Assembly (NCBI RefSeq): GCF_001424665.1
Contig: NZ_LMQS01000002.1
Location: forward strand, 434,001-498,000
Length of the DNA stretch: 64,000 nt
From: Methylophilus sp. Leaf416
Lineage (GTDB): Bacteria > Pseudomonadota > Gammaproteobacteria > Burkholderiales > Methylophilaceae
Direction of reading: 5' to 3'
Shown here piece by piece: positions 58,348 through 64,000 of this stretch. Numbering within the stretch: position 1 is the first letter of the stretch; every line of letters begins with the position of its first letter. Both the position numbers and the translations under genes were made by a program. The notes beneath the pieces were generated by a model. That model was not told the DNA's origin. It worked only from the letters and a program-made list of their open reading frames with translations, and did not search any database.

Positions 58348-59742
58348 ATGACAACTATGGATAGAAGAAACTTTTTTAAATATGCTGGATTAGGCATGGC
58401 TGGCGTTGCAGTCAGTGCTGTCAGCAAGGTGGCATTGGCAGCCATCCCGGAAATCATTACCTCCGAAGTAGCCAATACTCAGGAACCTTTGCACCCGAAC
58501 ACTGGACGGCCTTATCAGCCTGTAGTCACATTGAATGGCTGGAGTTTGCCTTGGAAGATGAACAATGGTGTCAAAGAGTTTCACCTCGTTGCGGAGCCTG
58601 TCGTCAGAGAGATTGCACCGGGTATGAAAGCAAATCTCTGGGGCTACAATGGTCAAAGTCCTGGTCCTACGATTGAAGTTGTTGAAGGTGATCGTGTACG
58701 TATTTTTGTGACCAATCGCCTGCCCGAGAAAACCAGTGTGCACTGGCATGGTCAACGTTTGCCCAACGGTATGGATGGCGTCAGTGGTTTGACGCAGCCA
58801 GCCATTGAGCCTGGTAAAACCTTTGTTTATGAGTTTGAAGCCAGACGCCCCGGAACTTTCATGTATCACCCACATGCCGATGAAATGATGCAAATGGCCA
58901 TGGGGATGATGGGCAGTTGGATCACGCATCCCAAGAACCCTAAATTCATGCCGGTGGATCGTGATTTTGTATTTTTGCTTAACGCCTATGACATCGAGCC
59001 TGGCAGCTTCACCCCTAAAGTTAACACCATGCTGGATTTCAATTTATGGACATGGAATAGCCGAGCCTTCCCAGGTATCGACCCCATTGTGGTTCGTAAG
59101 GATGACCGTGTGCGCATACGGATTGGAAACCTCACAATGACAAATCATCCAATTCACATTCACGGCCATGAGTTTGAAGTCACAGGCACTGATGGTGGAT
59201 GGGTGCCCAAAACTGCACGCTGGCCTGAAGTGACGACCGACATTGCCGTAGGGCAAATGCGTGCTATTGAGTTTATTGCTAATGAACCCGGGGATTGGGC
59301 TTTCCATTGTCATAAAAGCCATCACACCATGAATGCCATGGGGCACAGTTTCCCCACCATGATAGGTGTGAAACAGGGGGATTTGATGAAGAAAATCACT
59401 AACCTCGTACCTGACTACATGCCTATGGGTGAAACGGGCATGTCTGAGATGACAGATATGTCAGAGATGATGGATATGCCATTACCCAAAAATACATTGC
59501 CAATGATGATGGGCAACGGACAGTTTGGATCACTTGAGATGGGCGGAATGTTTACTACCGTGAAAGTCCGAGATGGACTCGCTAAAAATGACTATAAAAA
59601 TCCAGGTGATTATAAAAATCCCAGCGGCACTGTAGCGCATGCAGTTGAAGTGGATTTAACCAAAGTGGAGCGTCAAAAGCCACATGCTGAAGGTGAGTTG
59701 GAAGTGAATGTCAGAAAACCAATTAACCATTCTGGTCATTAG
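58348..59742 (+). CDS. Tat-exported multicopper oxidase (CopA/CueO-type)
   Basis: The 464-aa protein has a twin-arginine signal (DRRNFFKYAGLGMAGVAVSA) and three cupredoxin domains. All four copper ligand motifs are present: HWHG at 132-135, HPH at 174-176, HPIHIH at 267-272 and the T1 site HCHKSHHTMNAM at 320-331. A Met-rich stretch after residue 350 (MPMGETGMSEMTDMSEMMDM) should bind Cu(I). It oxidises Cu(I) to Cu(II) in the periplasm. It follows the TolC-type gene by 1 bp and closes the copper operon. Confidence 0.94.
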   Translation: MTTMDRRNFFKYAGLGMAGVAVSAVSKVALAAIPEIITSEVANTQEPLHPNTGRPYQPVVTLNGWSLPWKMNNGVKEFHLVAEPVVREIAPGMKANLWGYNGQSPGPTIEVVEGDRVRIFVTNRLPEKTSVHWHGQRLPNGMDGVSGLTQPAIEPGKTFVYEFEARRPGTFMYHPHADEMMQMAMGMMGSWITHPKNPKFMPVDRDFVFLLNAYDIEPGSFTPKVNTMLDFNLWTWNSRAFPGIDPIVVRKDDRVRIRIGNLTMTNHPIHIHGHEFEVTGTDGGWVPKTARWPEVTTDIAVGQMRAIEFIANEPGDWAFHCHKSHHTMNAMGHSFPTMIGVKQGDLMKKITNLVPDYMPMGETGMSEMTDMSEMMDMPLPKNTLPMMMGNGQFGSLEMGGMFTTVKVRDGLAKNDYKNPGDYKNPSGTVAHAVEVDLTKVERQKPHAEGELEVNVRKPINHSGH

Positions 59743-59782
59743 TATCGTTGTGGCTTAGACTTTGGATATTGCTCTTAACTAA

Positions 59783-59815
59783 GACAAACGGCTTGCACAT
59801 TTGCAGGCCGTTTTG
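59783..59815 (+). terminator. Rho-independent terminator of copper operon
   Basis: AACGGC-TTGCA and TGCA-GGCCGTT form a hairpin around CATT, followed by TTGTTATTT. It lies 45 bp after the multicopper oxidase stop. The stretch 59816-59999 to its right has no gene I can support. Confidence 0.8.
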
Positions 59816-59999
59816 TTATTTACTCCAATGGCCTAGGCCATTTCCTCTTCTGAAATTAGTTTTTTCGATGCCTATATCTTACAGCCGTTAGGATATTTAT
59901 CGTTAAGATATCAAAATCTTTATATAACCTCTTATGTGCATCTTCTCACAAAACATTTAATCCTATCTTCTGCTTAATCCATTGGCTAAACCATTCTCC

Positions 60000-60075
60000 G
60001 GTTGAACTTTTCGCAGAGTTGACATAAAAACAAAGGGCTACGAATTAACGTAACCCTTTGATTTACAGCAATTTT
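60000..60075 (-). terminator. Arm Y with terminator, copy 3 (3' of intact tRNA)
   Basis: The same TTGAACTTTT...GACATAAAAACAAAGGGCTACG...CGTAACCCTTTG block is present as at 24437 and 33028. Here it follows the intact tRNA-Ile2, so it ends the tRNA transcript on the minus strand and at the same time is the right end of the copper island. Confidence 0.88.
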
Positions 60076-60154
<79 letters not shown>

Positions 60155-60174
60155 GGAAAGCGAGTGATTATAAA

Positions 60175-62121
60175 CTAATCTTGTCCGTTTTCTAAGAAGC
60201 TGCGCAGGCGCTCGGAGCGTGTTGGATGACGCAATTTACGCAGCGCTTTTGCTTCGATCTGACGGATACGTTCACGGGTCACGTCAAACTGTTTGCCCAC
60301 TTCTTCTAGCGTGTGGTCGGTGTTCATTTCGATACCAAAACGCATGCGTAACACTTTGGCTTCGCGCGGAGTCAGTGACTCCAGCACTTCACTTGTTGCA
60401 TCACGCAGGCTGGCGTACACTGCAGCATCCATTGGTGCCAGTGTGGTGTTGTCTTCGATAAAGTCGCCCAAATGGGAGTCTTCGTCGTCGCCAATCGGTG
60501 TTTCCATCGAGATTGGTTCTTTGCTGATCTTCAGGATTTTGCGGATTTTTTCTTCCGGCATTTCCATTTTCTCAGCCAAGGTCGCCGGATCAGGTTCCAG
60601 GCCAGTCTCTTGCAGAATCTGACGGCTGATGCGGTTCATCTTGTTGATGGTTTCGATCATATGTACCGGGATACGAATCGTACGCGCCTGGTCAGCGATA
60701 GAACGGGTAATCGCCTGACGGATCCACCATGTCGCATAGGTCGAGAATTTGTAACCGCGACGATATTCAAACTTATCTACCGCCTTCATCAACCCGATGT
60801 TGCCCTCTTGAATCAAATCGAGGAACTGCAAACCACGGTTGGTGTATTTTTTGGCAATCGAAATCACCAGGCGCAAGTTAGCCTCGATCATTTCACGCTT
60901 GGCGCGACGGGCACGTGCTTCGCCAGTGGTCATCTGTTTGTTAATGTCGCGCAACTCTTTGATCGGCAAACCAACACGAATTTGCAGGTTTTGCAAACGC
61001 TCTTGCTGATCCAGAATTGAATGGGTAAAGCGGGTGAGGCGCTCTGCGTAAGCAGGATTACCAGCCAACTCGCCATCCAGCCAGTTCATGTTGATTTCGT
61101 TACCAACGAAACTCTTGATGAATTGCTGACGCGGCATGCCCGCTCTGTCTACACAGAACTCCATGATCTTGCGTTCGTGAGAGCGCACTTCTTCAACCAT
61201 GTTACGCACCTGGTCACACAAGGCTTCAACTTGCTTAGCTGAGAAACGGAACGTGGTCAGCTCATCAAGCACTTGCTGATGCAGGGTTTTATATTCGTCG
61301 TTTTGTGTCCCTTTAGCCTGACGGATTTCATTCATCTTGGCATTGTGAGAACGAATTACGGCGAAGCGGTTGAGCACCTCTTCTTTGAGTTTTGCCAGCA
61401 ATTCGGCAGACATGGAAGAAGCCTTGGCTTCATCATCTTCCTCTTCTTCGTCTTCCTCTTCTTCGCCTTCTTCTTCCTCTGCTTCAACAGCAGCCAGCGC
61501 GTCATCCAGACCCAAATCGCTATCAATCAAACCATCGACCAGGTCGTCAACGCTCATTTCGTCTTTTTCAACTTTATCTACCATCTCGAGCAACTGGGCG
61601 ATGGTGGTTGGACAGGCGGCGATCGCATGCACCATATGCTTGAGGCCATCTTCGATACGCTTGGCAATTTCAATCTCGCCCTCACGTGTCAGCAGGTCAA
61701 CCGTACCCATTTCGCGCATATACATACGCACCGGGTCGGTAGTACGGCCAAATTCTGAATCAACCGTTGCCAAAGCTTGTTCAGCTTCTTCAGCAGCATC
61801 TTCATCAGTCACGGCTGGCGGTGCGTCTGACATCAGCAACACTTCGGCATCAGGCGCTTCTTCATACACCTGGATACCCATGTCGTTGATCATGCCGATA
61901 ATGCTCTCGATCTGCTCGGAGTCTTGCACATCATCCGGCAAGTGGTCATTAATTTCGGCGTAAGTGAGGTAACCGCGCTCTTTACCCAGAACAATCAGGG
62001 TTTTCAGGCGGGTACGGCGCGCTTCTGCATCCATGGCCTGCGTGGCCGGGTCTTTAGGGGATTCGGCTTCTTTGATTCCGAGCTCTTTATCTAAACTTTT
62101 ATCTGCTTTTGGTCTGGCCAT
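60175..62121 (-). CDS. rpoD: RNA polymerase primary sigma factor RpoD (sigma-70)
   Basis: The 648-aa protein has region 1.1, a very acidic insert ([18 protein letters not shown]), region 1.2, and region 2 with [20 protein letters not shown]. Region 3 and region 4 follow ([20 protein letters not shown]). Length is normal for a proteobacterial RpoD. I prefer ATG 62121 (MARPKAD) with GAGG upstream; a GTG at 62133 is also in frame. It lies 20 bp from the tRNA 5' end and downstream of dnaG, the usual macromolecular-synthesis order (dnaG-rpoD). Confidence 0.97.
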   Translation of the reverse strand: MARPKADKSLDKELGIKEAESPKDPATQAMDAEARRTRLKTLIVLGKERGYLTYAEINDHLPDDVQDSEQIESIIGMINDMGIQVYEEAPDAEVLLMSDAPPAVTDEDAAEEAEQALATVDSEFGRTTDPVRMYMREMGTVDLLTREGEIEIAKRIEDGLKHMVHAIAACPTTIAQLLEMVDKVEKDEMSVDDLVDGLIDSDLGLDDALAAVEAEEEEGEEEEDEEEEDDEAKASSMSAELLAKLKEEVLNRFAVIRSHNAKMNEIRQAKGTQNDEYKTLHQQVLDELTTFRFSAKQVEALCDQVRNMVEEVRSHERKIMEFCVDRAGMPRQQFIKSFVGNEINMNWLDGELAGNPAYAERLTRFTHSILDQQERLQNLQIRVGLPIKELRDINKQMTTGEARARRAKREMIEANLRLVISIAKKYTNRGLQFLDLIQEGNIGLMKAVDKFEYRRGYKFSTYATWWIRQAITRSIADQARTIRIPVHMIETINKMNRISRQILQETGLEPDPATLAEKMEMPEEKIRKILKISKEPISMETPIGDDEDSHLGDFIEDNTTLAPMDAAVYASLRDATSEVLESLTPREAKVLRMRFGIEMNTDHTLEEVGKQFDVTRERIRQIEAKALRKLRHPTRSERLRSFLENGQD

Positions 62122-62279
62122 GGCCGATTCCACCTCTAAAATGATTGTTGTCGAGCGCCGACCACACCTTCTGACACGTCGCTCGCTATAACATTACGGG
62201 AAACCCTACATTTTACCTGATTTTTGCATTTTCTTTAAGCATACCCATGACTGTTTTTGTGGGTATTAGGAAAAACAGG
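62122..62279. other. dnaG-rpoD intergenic region
   Basis: This 158-bp gap contains ACCCATGACTG-TTTTTGTGGGT, a hairpin on the plus-strand reading (about 62243-62265), and an AT-rich part that may carry an internal rpoD promoter. Nothing else is seen. Confidence 0.4.
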
Positions 62280-64000
62280 TTAGCGCTTACTGGTTAACTG
62301 CCGTAAGGACTCTCGTTCAGCGTCTGAGAGTGTAGAAAACGGTTTTTCTGTGAGTTTACCAAGCAGCGATTTGTCTCTCGCAGCTAGCGCCATATCGGAT
62401 AATTGGGTACACGCCCCCTCAAATTCAAGTGTGAAGTCCAGGCTTTCATCCAGTAAAGACAATTCTCTATGTAACTGATTGCGCAAGACTTCTGAAATAC
62501 CCTGACTCACTATTTGCAACAATACGACCGGGCGTGACTGAGGGTGCGCGATCGATGCTTTGACGACTTCACGCAACATATGCTCCTCATCACTCTCGCC
62601 CAACACCTGATCGAGCAAATCGTGCCGTGCCCATTGTGGTCGCATGAGCAATATCAACGCCAGTCGTAAATGCAATGACAATGGCGTTCTTGAACGCTGT
62701 CGCGGTGCTTTTTCCTGTTTCTTTGTCGGATTCGGCAACTTGAGCATGCGCTGCATTTCAGCTTGACCTAAGCCGGTCATTTCGGCGACTTTTTTACGTA
62801 ACAACATGGAAAACCGTGGTGCCTGGATCTGTTTGAGAATAGGCTCGGCCTCATTCAGGAATTGCACTTTATCCTCCTGCGACGCCATTGGATTATGCTC
62901 ACTCAAATGCTGGATAATATATTGCGAAAGCGGCATCGCTTTATCCATTTCTGCCTCAAATGCCTCTTTGCCAAATTCACGTACAAAACTATCGGGGTCA
63001 TGTTCGGCAGGCAGAAACAGGAAGCGCAATTTCAGGCCATCTTTAATCGCAGACAAGGCATTCATCACCGCGCGCCAGGCCGCTGTGCGCCCGGCTTTAT
63101 CGCCATCAAAACTGAAAACTATTTCGTCGGTCTGCCGCATTAATTTGGCGATATGAAACGGTGTAGTCGCTGTGCCCAGCGCTGCCACTGCATATTCAAT
63201 ACCGTATTGCGCCAGCGCCACCACATCCATGTAGCCCTCTACAACCAGCACACGACCTGCATCACGAATGGCGCGCCTCGCCATAAACAAGCCATATAGC
63301 TCATGGCCTTTTTGGAACAAAGGCGTTTCAGGGGAGTTGTAATATTTGGGCGTATCTTCCGGATTAATCACACGCCCGCCAAAACCGATGACTTCACCTT
63401 TCTGATTATGAATCGGAAACATAATTCGGTCGCGGAAACGATCATAACGACGCCCCTGCTCGTTCTGCACGACCAACCCGGCAATTTCGAGTGCTTCTGC
63501 CTCATAATTTGGGAATATCGTTTGCAGATTTTGCCAACCGGCAGGTGCGTAACCCACCTGGAATTTGGCTGCCACCTGCCCGCTCAAGCCACGTCCTTTT
63601 AAATACTCAATTGCGCGTGGTGATTTTTTAAGCTCAGCTTTATAAAAGACGGCAGCTTGTTGCAAAGTCTCTTGCAAGCTCAGCATCACTGCTTTGCTTG
63701 GGGGCTCTGGTTGGCTAGGATCGCGTTGCTCTTGCGGCACAATCATGCCGACTTGCCTGGCCAAATCATGAATCGCTTCAATGAAACTCAGCCCGTTGTA
63801 TTCCATCAGAAAGCTTAGTGCAGACCCATGGGCACCGCAGCCAAAGCAGTGATAAAACTGCTTGGTTGGGCTTACAGTAAAACTAGGGGATTTTTCGTTA
63901 TGAAACGGGCAACATGCCGAGTAATTCGCCCCGGCTTTTTTCAATGGAACCGCCTTATCGATGACCTCGACAACGTCTACGCGATTGAGCAGTTCTTGAA
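62280..64000 (-). CDS. dnaG: DNA primase DnaG (5' end outside window)
   Basis: At least 573 residues are encoded, with the reading frame continuing to the window edge (QELLNRVDVVEVIDKAVPLK precedes KKAGANYSACCPFHNEKSPS). So the true start lies beyond 64000. Visible are the CHC2 zinc motif (CCPFHNEKSPSF and HCFGCG), the TOPRIM domain (VLVVEGYMDVVAL, FSFDGDKAGRTAA) and the C-terminal DnaB-binding region. It makes RNA primers for replication. It is followed by rpoD on the same strand. Confidence 0.97.
   Translation of the reverse strand, partial: QELLNRVDVVEVIDKAVPLKKAGANYSACCPFHNEKSPSFTVSPTKQFYHCFGCGAHGSALSFLMEYNGLSFIEAIHDLARQVGMIVPQEQRDPSQPEPPSKAVMLSLQETLQQAAVFYKAELKKSPRAIEYLKGRGLSGQVAAKFQVGYAPAGWQNLQTIFPNYEAEALEIAGLVVQNEQGRRYDRFRDRIMFPIHNQKGEVIGFGGRVINPEDTPKYYNSPETPLFQKGHELYGLFMARRAIRDAGRVLVVEGYMDVVALAQYGIEYAVAALGTATTPFHIAKLMRQTDEIVFSFDGDKAGRTAAWRAVMNALSAIKDGLKLRFLFLPAEHDPDSFVREFGKEAFEAEMDKAMPLSQYIIQHLSEHNPMASQEDKVQFLNEAEPILKQIQAPRFSMLLRKKVAEMTGLGQAEMQRMLKLPNPTKKQEKAPRQRSRTPLSLHLRLALILLMRPQWARHDLLDQVLGESDEEHMLREVVKASIAHPQSRPVVLLQIVSQGISEVLRNQLHRELSLLDESLDFTLEFEGACTQLSDMALAARDKSLLGKLTEKPFSTLSDAERESLRQLTSKR

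Noticed and set aside
61370-61963. Serine-rich 197-aa plus-strand frame opposite rpoD
   Set aside because: It is the antisense reading of the acidic Glu/Asp-rich insert of RpoD; the poly-Ser stretch is an artefact of GAA/GAG codons.
62280-63944. dnaG starting with TTG at 63944
   Set aside because: The frame stays open to the window edge with typical DnaG residues (NRVDVVEVIDKAVPLK), so the TTG is an internal leucine codon and the gene is partial.

Overview
The window (64 kb, moderately AT-rich) looks like the chromosome of a betaproteobacterium. My inference is a Methylophilaceae-type methylotroph, based on the character of RpoD and DnaG and the general gene style; no methylotrophy gene is present to confirm it. 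The right end is core genome: dnaG (partial, running off the window), rpoD, and an intact tRNA-Ile2 (anticodon CAT) at 60076-60154. Everything to the left is accessory DNA.

The organising feature is the tRNA-Ile2 gene. Its 3' part (about 47 bp, CCA end to anticodon loop) is repeated in the same orientation at 14794, 24517, 33106 and 51518. This marks four islands stacked in tandem: island 1 (14.8-24.5 kb), island 2 (24.5-33.1 kb), island 3 (33.1-51.5 kb) and island 4 (51.5-60.1 kb). Islands 1, 2 and 4 share the same pair of ends: a 117-bp arm (X) to the right of the core and a terminator-bearing arm (Y) to the left of the next core. None of the three encodes an integrase. Island 3 has different ends and carries the only tyrosine integrase seen, in its interior.

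Left region (1-14.8 kb): a MocR-type regulator, c-di-GMP enzymes (PAS-GGDEF-EAL and a lone EAL protein), a LysR regulator divergent from a short-chain dehydrogenase and a quinol-monooxygenase-like gene, a FlxA-like protein, a BLUF photoreceptor, small membrane proteins with a DUF2243 protein, a hybrid histidine kinase and a broken histidine kinase. Degenerate copies of a dispersed palindromic repeat lie between genes.

Island 1 is a promoterless-looking integron cassette array: 19 attC sites and 19 cassette genes, all on the minus strand, with no intI (a CALIN). The cassettes are mostly small membrane, secreted, immunity-like or unknown proteins, plus a GNAT acetyltransferase and a DUF1877 protein. 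Island 2 couples nitric oxide detoxification (NsrR, flavohaemoglobin, quinol NO reductase) to two c-di-GMP proteins. Island 3 is a defence and mobility composite. It has a double DNA methyltransferase facing a PLD-family nuclease, an EcsC protein and a DUF262/DUF1524 (GmrSD-like) nuclease with a small partner. These are followed by an integrase, an AAA+ replication-type ATPase, an ArdB/KlcA antirestriction gene with a long structured leader, an XRE repressor with clear operators, and umuDC. Island 4 is a copper-resistance block: a CopA P-type ATPase and a CopZ chaperone, each behind a 19-bp-spacer CueR promoter, then CueR, a His-rich exported protein, a Met/His-rich DUF2231 membrane protein, a TolC-type lipoprotein and a Tat-exported multicopper oxidase.

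The most interesting system is the stack of integrase-less elements with shared ends at one tRNA, one of which carries a whole cassette array. Next are the BfiI-like fused-methyltransferase restriction pair and the hairpin leader in front of the antirestriction gene.
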